This document shows, in pieces, positions 15,548-25,853 of a stretch of 64,000 nucleotides of DNA; position 1 is the first letter of the stretch, and each line of letters begins with the position of its first letter. The stretch spans positions 56,047 to 120,046 of the forward strand of contig JAABRT010000003.1 in NCBI GenBank assembly GCA_011390805.1, given 5' to 3'. The DNA comes from Gemmatimonas sp. (GTDB lineage Bacteria > Gemmatimonadota > Gemmatimonadetes > Gemmatimonadales > Gemmatimonadaceae). The notes under the pieces are model-generated. The model saw only the letters and a program-made list of their open reading frames with translations. It did no database searches and had not been told where the DNA came from. The position numbers and the translations under genes were made by a program.

Positions 15548-17644
15548 GTGCCCGAACCCGAACTGATTGATGCCGAGTTGAGCCTGCTGGCGTTCCAGCA
15601 CCGCGTCCTCGCACTTGCCGCAGACCAGTCAATCCCGTTGCTCGAACGCCTCAGGTTCCTGGGCATCGTGACCAGCAATCTGGATGAGCTGTACATGGTG
15701 CGCATGGCCGAGCTGCGAGGCGCCGCCATTGATGAACGTGCGGGTGAGCGCGCCGCCGCCTCGTTTCACGAGGTGCACGGAGGCTCCGCGGTCTCGCGCC
15801 TTGAGGCAATCGAAGCCGAAGTTGCCCGACTGCTGCGAAAGCAGGCGGAGTGCGCGGCCGCCTGTTGCCGCGAGGCGTACGGCGCCGGTGTAGGACTGGT
15901 TACCTGGGAGCAGCTTTCGGCGGAGGAGCAGGAGGTGCTGCGGTGGCGCTACCTGAAGGAGATCCAGCCTGATCTCATGACACACGCCATCACGCTCAGC
16001 CCGGGCCATGCCCTGCCCCACTTGCCGCACCTTGGGCTGTTCGTTGCGCTCGTGTATCGCGAAGCCCCGGGGGATCGCACGCGATTGGCCGAACACGAAC
16101 TCCCGACTGATATCCCGCGTCTCCTGCCCGTACCGGGTCGCGATGGAGTAGTGATCGCGATTGATGAGCTCGTACGAACCTTTGCGCACCGTTTGTACCC
16201 GAACGCTGTGGTGGAAGGGGCGTGGATGTTCCGCGTGACCCGCTGCGGTGATTTGCCGCTCCGTGAAAGTGACAGCGGTGACCTGCTTGATGCCGTCGCC
16301 CGGGCCACCGAGTTGCGCCCGCACAATCCGGCGGTACGCGTTGAGGTGGAACGCGCCATGCCACCTGCCACCAGCGCGCTCATTCTCGACAGCCTGCATC
16401 GCGAAGCACAGGGCCGTGATATGGAAATCACGGTGAGTCAGGCACAGATCATTGATGGGTTGCTCGACCAGCGTTGTTTGCAGACGCTACCGCTGCCTTC
16501 GGGCCACCCCTTCGAGTACGCACCGCTGGTGGCGACTTCGCCCTGGCCCTCTGAGCGCTCGGTGTTTGACACCCTGCGCGAGGGGGATGTGCTGGCGCAT
16601 CACCCGTTCGATGCGTTCGATGAAACCGTTGTGCGGTTTTTTCAGGAAGCGGCGCACGATCCGTTGGTGACGTCAATCAGCACCACACTCTATCGCGTAG
16701 GCAATCCGTCACCGGTTGTGGATGCGTTGTTGCACGCCGCTCGCGAAGGGAAATCCGTCTTCGCGTTTGTGGAGCTACAGGCCCGTTTTGATGAGGCCAA
16801 CAATGTGCACTGGGCACGTACACTCGAGCGGGCGGGCGGCCGGGTTGTGTACGGCATGGAAGGGCTGAAGGTGCACGCGAAAACGTGTCTGGTCACGCGC
16901 GTCGAACCGGAGGGCGTGCGACGCTACACGCATGTCGGATCGGGCAACTACAACACGCGTTCCGGCCGACAGTACACCGACCTTTCACTCTTTTCGGCAC
17001 GTGACGACGCAGCCGCCGATGTTGATACGCTGTTCCAGCTGCTGTCAGGAGCGCGGTCATTACCGGTGGAGCTCACGCACGGTGGCCTGCTCGCACCCAA
17101 TCAGCTGCTCTCCTCACTCTTGGCGCGTATTGCACGGGAAGCGGAGCACGCACGGGCGGGACGACCGGCACGCATCACCATCAAGGTGAATGGATTGGCC
17201 GACACCGAAGTCGTGCGCGCGCTGTACACCGCGTCGCAGGCGGGCGTTGAAATCGATTTGATAGTCCGCGGCATCTGCACGTTGCGACCGTCAGTGCCGG
17301 GGCTGTCGGATCGTATTCGCGTCACCTCGGTGGTTGGCCGTTGGCTTGAGCATTCGCGCGTGTACCGGTTTGCCAACGGCGGAGCGACGGAATATTTCAT
17401 GGGTTCGGCCGACTTGCGTCCACGCAATCTGCGACGCCGAGTGGAACTGCTGGTGCCCGTACCAGACCCTCGCCACCGTGCGATGCTTGACGAGCTGTTG
17501 CAGCGATATCTCGACTGTCCATCGGCGTGGGAGCTGCGCCGCGATGGTTCCTACGAGCAGCGCACCGCGCGCCCCTCAACCCTGAGCGCTCAGCAGCAGT
17601 TCGCCCGGCGCGGGAGTGCGCCTGTCGTGCAAACTTCGTCGTAG
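15548..17644 (+). CDS. ppk1: Polyphosphate kinase 1
   Basis: This enzyme polymerises the gamma-phosphate of ATP into polyphosphate at the membrane. From the GTG at 15548 it has 698 residues, the usual PPK1 length. The N domain begins ELSLLAFQHRVL and contains SNLDELYMVRMAEL. The two catalytic histidines are in HAKTCLVTR (about His443) and EHSRVYRF (about His602), close to His435 and His592 of the E. coli enzyme. The signature VGSGNYNTRSGRQYTDLSLF lies between them. Reading further upstream gives non-conserved sequence that would overlap the divergent gene, so GTG is the best start. Gemmatimonads are known polyphosphate accumulators, which fits. Confidence 0.92.
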   Translation: MPEPELIDAELSLLAFQHRVLALAADQSIPLLERLRFLGIVTSNLDELYMVRMAELRGAAIDERAGERAAASFHEVHGGSAVSRLEAIEAEVARLLRKQAECAAACCREAYGAGVGLVTWEQLSAEEQEVLRWRYLKEIQPDLMTHAITLSPGHALPHLPHLGLFVALVYREAPGDRTRLAEHELPTDIPRLLPVPGRDGVVIAIDELVRTFAHRLYPNAVVEGAWMFRVTRCGDLPLRESDSGDLLDAVARATELRPHNPAVRVEVERAMPPATSALILDSLHREAQGRDMEITVSQAQIIDGLLDQRCLQTLPLPSGHPFEYAPLVATSPWPSERSVFDTLREGDVLAHHPFDAFDETVVRFFQEAAHDPLVTSISTTLYRVGNPSPVVDALLHAAREGKSVFAFVELQARFDEANNVHWARTLERAGGRVVYGMEGLKVHAKTCLVTRVEPEGVRRYTHVGSGNYNTRSGRQYTDLSLFSARDDAAADVDTLFQLLSGARSLPVELTHGGLLAPNQLLSSLLARIAREAEHARAGRPARITIKVNGLADTEVVRALYTASQAGVEIDLIVRGICTLRPSVPGLSDRIRVTSVVGRWLEHSRVYRFANGGATEYFMGSADLRPRNLRRRVELLVPVPDPRHRAMLDELLQRYLDCPSAWELRRDGSYEQRTARPSTLSAQQQFARRGSAPVVQTSS

Positions 17645-17693
17645 CTCGCGGTCAACTGGATCGTCCTTGGGGGAGCCCACACTCACTCCGCCA

Positions 17694-20600
17694 ATGCTAC
17701 GATCGCTGCTTCGCCAACCACTGATTCTGATTGTCGCTTTGCTCACCGCGTGCGGCGGCAGCGATGCGCCGGTTGCACCAGTGACTCCGGCGCCCCCTCC
17801 TGCCCCGGAGCCGTTGCCACCGGGCACGCTGGTGCTGACAGTGAATGGCCTGCCCACCGGTACCAATGCCAACATCACGGTGTCCGGCAATTCGTTTTCG
17901 AGAAGCACCGGCTCCTCCGTCACATGGAGCGATCTGAAAGCCGGTCGCTACACGGTGAGTGCGGGTGCAGCGCGTGGCTTGCACGGCACCTTCGCCGCCG
18001 ACACCACAACATTCGACGTTGACGTATTGGCAGGGGGACCGCCCTCGGTTGTGAACGTCTCCTACCGTGCGCTTCCGTCGGTGCTGGATGTGCAACTGCC
18101 AGGCGTACCGGGAGGAGCTGACGCACCGGTGCGTGCGGTCTCTCCGGGTAACGATACAATCAATGTGTCGGCGTCGCGTGTGCTTTCAGATTCCGCACGC
18201 GGTGTGTGGCGCGTGTTCGCTGATACACTGGTGTTTGGCGGCACGCGCTATGCGCCAGCGCCGTCGGCCATTGATGTGGCGGTGCTTCACGGTGACACGG
18301 CCACAGCAGTTGTGAACTTTGCCGTGGCCAGCGGCGCGTTGGCACTGTCATTTCCCGGTTTGCCTGATGGCGTCAAGGCGTTGTCGCGCGTTGAAGGTCC
18401 CAACGGCTTTGCGCAGTCGGTAGACGGTACGATCACACTCACCGGTCTGGCACCGGGCGACTACCGTGTGATTACCGCAGCGGTTGCAGTGAACGGTGTG
18501 CAGTATGCGCCCGACGCCGATACACTGTTGCGTACAGTCGCCGCGTCGTTGGTGGCAGAACCGGCAATCGTGCACTATCGCGCTCAGGTAGGACAGTTGG
18601 TGCTGGTAACCGAGAGGTTGCCGGCGGGTGCGTCGCCCACCATCACGGTGACCGGATCAACGGGCGCTTACACGGTAGTTGGCGACAGCACCCTCAGCGC
18701 GATGCCGGCAGGCATGTACACCGTAACGGCCTCGGCGCTCACCTTCGAATCCGTGCGCTACGCACCGGAGAACAGCGCGTACACCGTTGTGATAAACACC
18801 GGCGATTCACTCGCATTGACGATTGAGTATGCCGTTATCCCGACTGTTGTTGAAGTTGTGATCGCCGGCTTGCCGGATAATGTGGCCGGCAGTGCAATAC
18901 TGACATCGCCGGCCAACACTGACACGCCGGTATCCGGCACCGTGCGAATCGCGCCCGCCTTGGCTGGTCGTTGGCAGCTGTCGGTGGCAGACGTGGTGCA
19001 TAACGGCAGCCGATGGAAGCCGGTGCAGGCGCTGTTCGACAGCACGGTGAGTGCCGGTGATACGCTGCGGTTTCTGGTTGCCTACGTCCGGACCACCGGC
19101 GAGCTGTCAATCAACATCACCGGGCTGCCCACAGGCGTATCGGCGCAGGTAACGGTCTCGGGACCCAATGGGTATTCGACATCCGTGAACAACAGCGAAC
19201 TCTTAACCGGACTTGAGCCGGGCGAGTACGTCATAGCGGCCAACGATGTCACGAGCAGCGGTACCACATATGTACCGCAACCACGCAGCGCAACAGTCAC
19301 AGTGGCGGTGAACAGTGCAGCGACGGCCACGGTCAGCTATACCGCGCCCGGTCCGAACTTCGCTGTTGCGCAGGTGCACCTTACACAAGCAACACAACGG
19401 TTTGATGGTGCGATACCGCTGGTGGCCAACCGCGAAGCGATGTTGCGCGTGTTTGTCACGGCCAACAGCGCCAACAACGCAAAACCGCCGGTGCGCGTGA
19501 GAGTCTACGACGGCGCAACGCTGTTGAGCACCACGGTTATTCCTGCACCCGAAACCAGCGTGCGACAGTCACTGGTTCCTGACGTATTGACATCCAGCTG
19601 GAATCTGGTGGTGCCGGCGCAGCACATGCGGCCGGGATTGCGCGTGCTCGCCGAGCTCGATCCTCAGGAGCAGCTGCAAGAGGCCGACCGAAGCGACAAT
19701 GTGTGGCCGCGCGACGGATCTCCGCAGGCGATCACGACCTACAACGTACCCGCCTTTCATGTGCGATTTATTCCCGTTGTGGTTGGTGCACTCACCGGCA
19801 ATGTGAGCACTGCCAATGCCGATGGGTTTCTGAGCAGTGCGAGGCTCATGTTCCCGCTCAATGACATCAGCGCCGACGTGCGCGCGCCGTTTACTTCGAG
19901 CGCAACCGAGTTGCAATCGAATGACGGCAACGGGAACTGGCTTACTGTGTTGAGTGAGATCAATGCATTGCGTGCGGCCGATAGCGCACCGGGTGCCATG
20001 CACTACTACGGTGTAGTAGGCACCTCGTACAGCAGCGGCGTGGCAGGGTACGGATACCTGCCGGGCAAGGCCGCAATCGGTTGGGATAAAATGCCCAGCG
20101 GTGACGGCGTGGCGGCGCACGAGTGGGGGCACAACTTCGGCGTGTTTCATGCGCCGTGCGGCACGGCCGGCGATCCGCGCTATCCGTATCCCAATGCAGA
20201 TATCGGACAGCTGGGTTGGAATGCGGCAACCGGTTCACTGGTGCCATCGAACGCGAAAGACCTGATGAGCTATTGCAGCAACAATTGGATCAGTGATTTC
20301 ACATGGTCAGCAGTGATGCAGTACCGCGGTACATCAGCCTTGCTTGCGTCCAACAGCGCAGCCGCTCAAGGCAGTGGTGCACCGACAGATGGTCTTTTGG
20401 TATGGGGACGCGTGACCGACGGTCGCATTGTACTTGAACCGGCGTTCCGAGTTCGGGCGCCGCTTACACCGAACGTGCAGGGCACGCACCGCGTACAGCT
20501 GCTCGACGATAACGGCACCAGCATCGCCGACTTGGGTGTAGTCCCCACCCGTGTAGATCATGTTGACAAGCGGGACGAACGGCATTTTGCGGTGGTGTTG

Positions 20601-20993
20601 CCCTTCAGCAGTGCGATCGCTTCCCGTCTCACGAGCATTCGCATGCGCGATGTGCGTTCCCCGTTGCCGGCCGTGACACGAAGCAGCACCGTACGTGCCG
20701 CGGTACAACGTCTGCAGCGTTCGCCCGGTGTGCTGAATGCACAGGGTGCACAGCAGACACGCGCCGCGGCCGCTGAGATGCTGGCAGATCCGGCGTCTGA
20801 GGTGAGGGCGCTTTCTGCTTCCGCTACTCGTGTGTCGTGGCGCAACAGTTCGTACAGCATGGCGATGGTGCGCGATGCACGATCTGGCGCCATCATGGGG
20901 TTTGTGCGTCGCTCAGGCGATGCGGTGGTGACCAACGGTCGCCCTGTTGAGGTGGTGTTCTCCGACGGCGTGCGTTCGCAAGTACAGCGCTGA
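17694..20993 (+). CDS. Lipoprotein zinc metalloprotease with tandem beta repeats (M66-like)
   Basis: A 1,099-residue lipoprotein (MLRSLLRQPLILIVALLTACGG, lipobox LTAC), then a Pro-rich linker. About six to seven repeats of roughly 85 residues follow, each with a 'GLP-G---ITVTG---G(Y/F)' start and a 'LTGL-PG-Y-V-A' centre, resembling PEGA or Ig-like stalk domains. The catalytic part contains AAHEWGHNFGVFHAPCG, an HExxHxxGxxH zinc site near residue 809, preceded by a Tyr/Gly-rich segment. C-terminal beta domains finish the protein. It probably acts at the cell surface on proteins, with the repeats serving as a stalk. A terminator follows. Confidence 0.82.
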   Translation: MLRSLLRQPLILIVALLTACGGSDAPVAPVTPAPPPAPEPLPPGTLVLTVNGLPTGTNANITVSGNSFSRSTGSSVTWSDLKAGRYTVSAGAARGLHGTFAADTTTFDVDVLAGGPPSVVNVSYRALPSVLDVQLPGVPGGADAPVRAVSPGNDTINVSASRVLSDSARGVWRVFADTLVFGGTRYAPAPSAIDVAVLHGDTATAVVNFAVASGALALSFPGLPDGVKALSRVEGPNGFAQSVDGTITLTGLAPGDYRVITAAVAVNGVQYAPDADTLLRTVAASLVAEPAIVHYRAQVGQLVLVTERLPAGASPTITVTGSTGAYTVVGDSTLSAMPAGMYTVTASALTFESVRYAPENSAYTVVINTGDSLALTIEYAVIPTVVEVVIAGLPDNVAGSAILTSPANTDTPVSGTVRIAPALAGRWQLSVADVVHNGSRWKPVQALFDSTVSAGDTLRFLVAYVRTTGELSINITGLPTGVSAQVTVSGPNGYSTSVNNSELLTGLEPGEYVIAANDVTSSGTTYVPQPRSATVTVAVNSAATATVSYTAPGPNFAVAQVHLTQATQRFDGAIPLVANREAMLRVFVTANSANNAKPPVRVRVYDGATLLSTTVIPAPETSVRQSLVPDVLTSSWNLVVPAQHMRPGLRVLAELDPQEQLQEADRSDNVWPRDGSPQAITTYNVPAFHVRFIPVVVGALTGNVSTANADGFLSSARLMFPLNDISADVRAPFTSSATELQSNDGNGNWLTVLSEINALRAADSAPGAMHYYGVVGTSYSSGVAGYGYLPGKAAIGWDKMPSGDGVAAHEWGHNFGVFHAPCGTAGDPRYPYPNADIGQLGWNAATGSLVPSNAKDLMSYCSNNWISDFTWSAVMQYRGTSALLASNSAAAQGSGAPTDGLLVWGRVTDGRIVLEPAFRVRAPLTPNVQGTHRVQLLDDNGTSIADLGVVPTRVDHVDKRDERHFAVVLPFSSAIASRLTSIRMRDVRSPLPAVTRSSTVRAAVQRLQRSPGVLNAQGAQQTRAAAAEMLADPASEVRALSASATRVSWRNSSYSMAMVRDARSGAIMGFVRRSGDAVVTNGRPVEVVFSDGVRSQVQR

Positions 20994-21032
20994 GGCAGGA
21001 AACGGCTGCATCTCTGAGGCACAAACTAAAGC

Positions 21033-21063
21033 GGCGCCGCAACACGAGGGTGATTGCGGCGCC
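21033..21063. terminator. Bidirectional stem-loop terminator
   Basis: A perfect 10-bp stem, GGCGCCGCAA and TTGCGGCGCC, has an 11-base loop. TTTG follows on the plus side and GCTTTAGTTT on the minus side. It lies between two convergent genes and probably serves both. Confidence 0.7.
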
Positions 21064-21082
21064 TTTGCTGAGTGGTGCAGTG

Positions 21083-22030
21083 CTATTCGAGCGGCTTGAG
21101 GTTGGCCAGAATCTCGTTTCGATGCGGCTCAAGGAATGGTGCGAGTACCACCTTCTCGCCCAGCGTTTCCGCATCTTCGTCAACAGCGAACCCTGGTCCG
21201 TCTGACGCGAGTTCGAACAGGATTCCATTGGGCTCGCGGAAATACAGACTGCGAAACCAGTAGCGATCGACCTTGCCGCTGTTCGGGATGCCAATGGTGT
21301 TCAGGCGATCGGCCCACGCATCGTAGTCTGCGTCGGGTACACGAAACGCCACGTGATGCACACCGCCTGCACCCTGTCGTCCCGGCGGCAGACCGGGCTG
21401 CACCGCCACGTGCAACTCGGCGCCTGCTCCGCCCGGTCCCATTTCATACACATGCACAGTGTGCGCGGCGTTGTCAGGATGCGCGTATGTACGCACGGCA
21501 CGCATACCCATGGCCTTCTGCAGAACAGCGTCGGTGGGACGCAGGTCAGGCACGCTGATGGTGATGGGTCCGAGCCCGCGAATCTGGTGCTGCGCGGGTA
21601 CCGGACTCTTGTCCCACGGGTGCGACTCCCCTTCGTTGGCATCGTCAACAAGTGTGAGCCGCTGACCTTCGGCGTCTTCAAAATCGAGCGACAGCCGACC
21701 GTCACGCTCAACGATCTGCTCGGGATTGATGCCGTTTTCGGTCAGGTGATCCTTCCACCACGAGAGCGATTCCGCACCGCCCACTCGCAGCGCAGTGCGC
21801 GAAATACTGTGCGTACCGCGTCGTTCACCGGGCACGGGAAAATCAAAGAAGGTAAGATCCGATCCCGGTGATCCGACCTTGTCGGCGTAAAAAAGGTGAT
21901 ACGCGCTGACGTCATCCTGATTGACGCTGCGCTTGACCAACCGCATGCCCATGGTGCCCGTGTAGAACTGAAAGTTCTCACGGATTTTCGCTGAGATTGC
22001 GGTGAGGTGATGAATGCCTGTGAGTTGCAT
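21083..22030 (-). CDS. Ring-cleaving dioxygenase, VOC superfamily (MhqO-like)
   Basis: A 315-residue protein with two vicinal-oxygen-chelate domains. The first starts [13 protein letters not shown], supplying a metal-ligand His. The second has [12 protein letters not shown] with another His, then [19 protein letters not shown] with the ligand Glu. This layout matches the MhqO/MhqA family that opens hydroquinone-type aromatic rings, often under control of quinone- or electrophile-sensing regulators. No such regulator is adjacent. GAGGAAAG lies just upstream of the ATG. It is monocistronic between a terminator and the next minus-strand gene. Substrate is unknown. Confidence 0.87.
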   Translation of the reverse strand: MQLTGIHHLTAISAKIRENFQFYTGTMGMRLVKRSVNQDDVSAYHLFYADKVGSPGSDLTFFDFPVPGERRGTHSISRTALRVGGAESLSWWKDHLTENGINPEQIVERDGRLSLDFEDAEGQRLTLVDDANEGESHPWDKSPVPAQHQIRGLGPITISVPDLRPTDAVLQKAMGMRAVRTYAHPDNAAHTVHVYEMGPGGAGAELHVAVQPGLPPGRQGAGGVHHVAFRVPDADYDAWADRLNTIGIPNSGKVDRYWFRSLYFREPNGILFELASDGPGFAVDEDAETLGEKVVLAPFLEPHRNEILANLKPLE

Positions 22031-22124
22031 AAAGACTTTCCTCAGGGAATGCGCCGGTCAGTACATCTGACCGGCGGCGCTGCACTTATCTTAGTACTGA
22101 GACAACTGCAGCGCAACCCCGTGC

Positions 22125-24641
22125 TTATGGCCAGGGAAGAATGAGCACCGGAAAGCGCGTGCGCGAAGACGGATCATCGTTGCCGTCCATGAAGCGCTGG
22201 ATATCGCGCGCCGCGGCGGCGCGATGCGCACTTGAGGCGTCGGTTCCGGCAGGCTGCGCAACCAACTGACCATGCAGGCGGGCGAGATGCGCCGTCGCGA
22301 CCGCGCGCACTTCGGGCATCGCACGCGCATTGCCGGCCAGATCGAGCAATGCATCAAGTGTGGCCCGCTGCGCCACACGCTGGTACGCCGCGCGTGCGGG
22401 CGCAGTGCCGGGCAGCCCCCACGTCTTGTCCAGCATGGTGCGAATGACTTCATCAAGCGTGAGTGCGTTGGCGTCGCGCGTTGCGAGCACAACCAGTCGT
22501 GCCGCGCGCTGCGCATCGAGCAGCCCATTCACAACTTCCGTGGCCAGTCCACCGGCCAGCGTGAGCGGATCGAAGGCGGTACCTGCACTGCCATCAATCC
22601 ATGTCATCTCACCGCTCATGCCTGGCGGTGATGGTGGAATCATGGCACTGATGCGCGATGGCACTTCAAGTTCAGACGGGCTGATTGCCTCAAGAGCCAT
22701 GTTGAGCGCACGACGCTGATCGGCAGCAGGTACCACAGTGGTTGGTGTCTGGCCGTCACCACGCAGTGCATAGCGGAAGTCCATACCGCCCACATTCTTG
22801 ATCAGCCCTTCGAGTGAATAGCGGTGATGCAGATACACATGCGCAAAACGCATGTTGAGCAAATGCATGGGCTCGCCCGGCTTGATCGCGCGCTCGTCAA
22901 ACTTTGACATGAGCACACGTCGCACACCTGCAGTGCGTGTGACCGCATCAAACATCGTAGCACCTTCAACCCACCGGGTGACTTCGGGAATCGATCCGTT
23001 GGGCCCGGCGTGTGCGTCACCAACAAAGCGCATGTTGCGCGTGAGCATTTCCTGCACAACCGCCGCGTTGCCCGCACGTTCCGCTTCAGCGTTGGGATAC
23101 CAGCGATAGCCGTAGCGAATGGCCAATGAATCCCAGGCGCCGGGGCCATCGCGGTAGGCGTTGCGCAAATCGGGCGTGCCATCCGCAGCCAGCGTGATGA
23201 GTGGCACAGGGTAATCCATCACCGATGTGCGACCCTGCGCCGACGCAATGAAGTTGTGCGCGAGCCCGAGCGTGTGTCCGATTTCGTGCGCGGTGTGCTG
23301 CTTGCGACGCGCCATTGTAAATGTTTCTGCGTCAACGTTGGGGCCAGCCGGTCCCGAGGCCGGCACAGTGCCCGCCCAGATGTTGTAATCAATGAGTGAG
23401 CGCCATGCGTCCATGCGCACAATGCTGCGCACAATCTCACCCGTACGCGGATCGCTGTAGCTGGGACCGACCGACGGTCCGGGGCCGGTACGATGAATCC
23501 AGTACAGCATGTTGTAGCGCGCGTCCATGGGATCGGCATCGGCCGGCAGATCGCGAACGCTGAATGCATTCTTGAATCCGGCGGCTTCAAACACCTTGGC
23601 CCACCAGTTGCCACCTTCGCGGAACGCTTCGCGATACGGTGACGGAATGCCGGGATCGAGGTAATACACAATCGGATTCACCGGCTCTACCAGCTCGCCG
23701 CGCAGGTACGCCGCCGTGTCACTCGGTACCATGCGCCAGCGATTGATGTACGCGTCGCGATAGTTCTCATCAAAGCCTTGGCTCAGATCGGCAAAGCCCG
23801 TGCTGAAATAGCCGGCGCGTGGATCAAAGGCGCGCGGCTTGAAGCCTGTATCATCGGGCAGTACGACCAGTGAATGATGCTGCTCCATAGTGAGCGACGT
23901 GGCATCGGGCGCGACACGCCGCGCCGCAGCAGCCGGTGATTCGCTGGCAAAGGTGAGCACCGCGTGCACTTCGGCGTTTCGCGGAAAGCTCCTGGTGCGC
24001 TCCGTATCAAACCAGCTGCGCGACGCATCAACCCGGTAGGCGCCACCGCCCTGCCCGCGCAATCCGCCCGCTACACCGTAGACATCAGAGAGAAAGAACG
24101 ATGTCGCGTCAACCGTTATCACACCGTTGGTCTCGCTCTCCACGGTGAACGATTCAATCACCGATGTGGGGAAAGCCTCGCGCGCGGCGCGTTGTCCGGC
24201 TTCATCGGCGGCAGTTGCCCGGATGCCGAGGTTGTCGCGGACCATGAGAATGCGCGCGCCGCGACGTTCGAGTCGAACGACAAAGTTTGCGCCCAGTTGG
24301 CCGCGGTCCAGTGAGCCTGTGCCCAGACCGGTAGCAAGCGTGTTCTGGTAGAGAAAATCGCGACCGAGCTGTGCTGCGGGAATCTCAAGAAAGAGCTTAT
24401 TGCGCGCTTCGTCCACACGGACCCGAAGGAACGGATCGTCCTGGCGCGGGATTGAACCGTCTGCTGCGTGGGCGGTGAGGTGCGCCGGATCGGCATACAG
24501 CGGTGCCGCTGCAGCCGTCGGAGCTGTCACAGTTGCGGAGACAGCCATTGCTGCTGCCACCACAACCAACAGGGCGCGCACCGACCGGCCTGTTTGCGCA
24601 GTGCGCAGCCGGCGCTCAACTCGAACTTTTGTAATCGTCAT
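22125..24641 (-). CDS. Zinc-dependent metalloprotease, DUF5117/DUF5118 family
   Basis: An 838-residue exported protein from the ATG at 24641, with a basic N-terminus and a hydrophobic segment (ALLVVVAAAMAVSATV). The DUF5118-like region has DPFLRVRVDEARNKLFLEIP. DUF5117 follows (LARLERRG-like segment, SFFLSDVYGV). The catalytic domain contains HTAHEIGHTLGLAHNF, an HExGHxxGxxH zinc motif near residue 452, followed by SVMDYPVPL (a met-turn-like segment). The C-terminus is helical. Related proteins in Bacteroidota and Gemmatimonadota are large secreted proteases related to astacin/EcxA. It sits just downstream of the LOG-family gene on the same strand, with 40 bp between them. Confidence 0.88.
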   Translation of the reverse strand: MTITKVRVERRLRTAQTGRSVRALLVVVAAAMAVSATVTAPTAAAAPLYADPAHLTAHAADGSIPRQDDPFLRVRVDEARNKLFLEIPAAQLGRDFLYQNTLATGLGTGSLDRGQLGANFVVRLERRGARILMVRDNLGIRATAADEAGQRAAREAFPTSVIESFTVESETNGVITVDATSFFLSDVYGVAGGLRGQGGGAYRVDASRSWFDTERTRSFPRNAEVHAVLTFASESPAAAARRVAPDATSLTMEQHHSLVVLPDDTGFKPRAFDPRAGYFSTGFADLSQGFDENYRDAYINRWRMVPSDTAAYLRGELVEPVNPIVYYLDPGIPSPYREAFREGGNWWAKVFEAAGFKNAFSVRDLPADADPMDARYNMLYWIHRTGPGPSVGPSYSDPRTGEIVRSIVRMDAWRSLIDYNIWAGTVPASGPAGPNVDAETFTMARRKQHTAHEIGHTLGLAHNFIASAQGRTSVMDYPVPLITLAADGTPDLRNAYRDGPGAWDSLAIRYGYRWYPNAEAERAGNAAVVQEMLTRNMRFVGDAHAGPNGSIPEVTRWVEGATMFDAVTRTAGVRRVLMSKFDERAIKPGEPMHLLNMRFAHVYLHHRYSLEGLIKNVGGMDFRYALRGDGQTPTTVVPAADQRRALNMALEAISPSELEVPSRISAMIPPSPPGMSGEMTWIDGSAGTAFDPLTLAGGLATEVVNGLLDAQRAARLVVLATRDANALTLDEVIRTMLDKTWGLPGTAPARAAYQRVAQRATLDALLDLAGNARAMPEVRAVATAHLARLHGQLVAQPAGTDASSAHRAAAARDIQRFMDGNDDPSSRTRFPVLILPWP

Positions 24642-24681
24642 TGCGGATCTCAGCGTGAAGTGGCAAACGTCTCGAAAGCAA

Positions 24682-25761
24682 TCAGACATCTTCGTGCGAT
24701 GGCTGGGCAGCGTGCGCATCCATCACCGCCTGTGCCGCTTCGGCGGGGTCGTCGGTGAGCATGATGAGGTCAAGGTCGCCCGGCGAGATCTTGCCCTCAC
24801 CGGCCATGCGCGACTGCATCCAGCGAATGAGACCGGCCCAGTAGTGCCGGCCAAACAGAATCACGGGAAACTGATAAATCTTCCCGCATTGAATCAGCGT
24901 GAGCGCTTCGAAGAATTCGTCAAGCGTACCGAAGCCACCGGGAAAGATGATGAAGGCATTGGAGTACTTCACAAACATGGTCTTGCGTACAAAGAAATAT
25001 CGAAAGTTCACCAGGGTGTCGACGTAGGGATTGGCGCCCTGCTCGAAGGGGAGCTCGATATTGCATCCAATGCTTTGCCCACCGGCGTCCTTGGCTCCAT
25101 GGTTGGCAGCCTCCATGATGCCGGGTCCGGCACCGGTGATGATCGCAAAGCCCTGTTCCGCCAACAATCGCGCCACTTCCCGCGCCTGCTGATATTGTGG
25201 ATCATCGGGGCTGGTGCGTGCACTGCCAAAGATGGATACACCTTTTGTCACATGGGCCAGCGCATCAAAACCCTCAATCACCTCACCGAGAATGCGCATG
25301 GCACGCCACGGATCGGTTTGCGTGAAGCGCTCGCTGCGACCGCTGCCGTGCAACATTGCTCCATTTTCCGACAGGCGCGGGATGTTGCGGATGGAGTCGT
25401 CCACCTCTCGGCGACGCCGTTCCACGCGGTTGCCTTTCGACGCGAACTCATCGCTCGCCGGTTCGCGTCCCGCGGCACGATGTCCTTCTTGAGTCCGTTT
25501 TTTGTAGCCCGCTACGGAATCGTGTTCGGCTTTGGATCGTACAGCAGGGGACGCCGGTTTGCCGGTCACGGTACGGGGCCCCTTGCTGCGACGCGGCTTG
25601 CTCTGCGCCTGAGCCGGTGCGGCAGCTTTGCCGGGTGTGACAGCGGACTTCTTGACCTTCGCGGTCTTCGCGGTCTTCGCAGTCTTCGCGGTCTTCGCAG
25701 ATTTCGCGGGGGAACGGGATGTTGCGGACTTCGGCGGCGATTTTCGAGTGGGACGGGCCAT
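24682..25761 (-). CDS. LOG family protein (TIGR00730-like Rossmann fold) with Lys-rich tail
   Basis: A 359-residue protein from the ATG at 25761. The first 100 residues are a basic, low-complexity tail (KTAKTAKTAK and similar). The C-terminal 200 residues are a Rossmann fold of the LOG/YvdD type: SIFGSARTSPDDPQY, ITGAGPGIMEAAN, and the signature PGGFGTLDEFFE. Family members with this motif are cytokinin-activating nucleoside-5'-monophosphate phosphoribohydrolases; others release bases from AMP or PpnN-type substrates. The exact substrate cannot be told from sequence. The basic tail resembles histone-H1-like tails of bacterial DNA-binding proteins and may bind nucleic acid or polyphosphate. 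It forms a probable operon with the downstream metalloprotease. Confidence 0.88.
   Translation of the reverse strand: MARPTRKSPPKSATSRSPAKSAKTAKTAKTAKTAKVKKSAVTPGKAAAPAQAQSKPRRSKGPRTVTGKPASPAVRSKAEHDSVAGYKKRTQEGHRAAGREPASDEFASKGNRVERRRREVDDSIRNIPRLSENGAMLHGSGRSERFTQTDPWRAMRILGEVIEGFDALAHVTKGVSIFGSARTSPDDPQYQQAREVARLLAEQGFAIITGAGPGIMEAANHGAKDAGGQSIGCNIELPFEQGANPYVDTLVNFRYFFVRKTMFVKYSNAFIIFPGGFGTLDEFFEALTLIQCGKIYQFPVILFGRHYWAGLIRWMQSRMAGEGKISPGDLDLIMLTDDPAEAAQAVMDAHAAQPSHEDV
25657..25710 (-). repeat. 9-bp in-frame tandem repeat encoding Ala-Lys-Thr units
   Basis: Six adjacent 9-mers of the type TTCGCGGTC (plus strand) encode repeated Ala-Lys-Thr in the basic tail of the LOG-family protein. Unit sequences differ by one or two bases, so the array could vary in length without a frameshift. 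Confidence 0.75.
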
Positions 25762-25853
25762 AACACAGGGGTAAAAGGAACAGCGCGTCGCGTGAACAGA
25801 CGCATCAGTGCAAGCTACGGCCTTGCGACTTGGACACGCCACCGGACGGCCAA

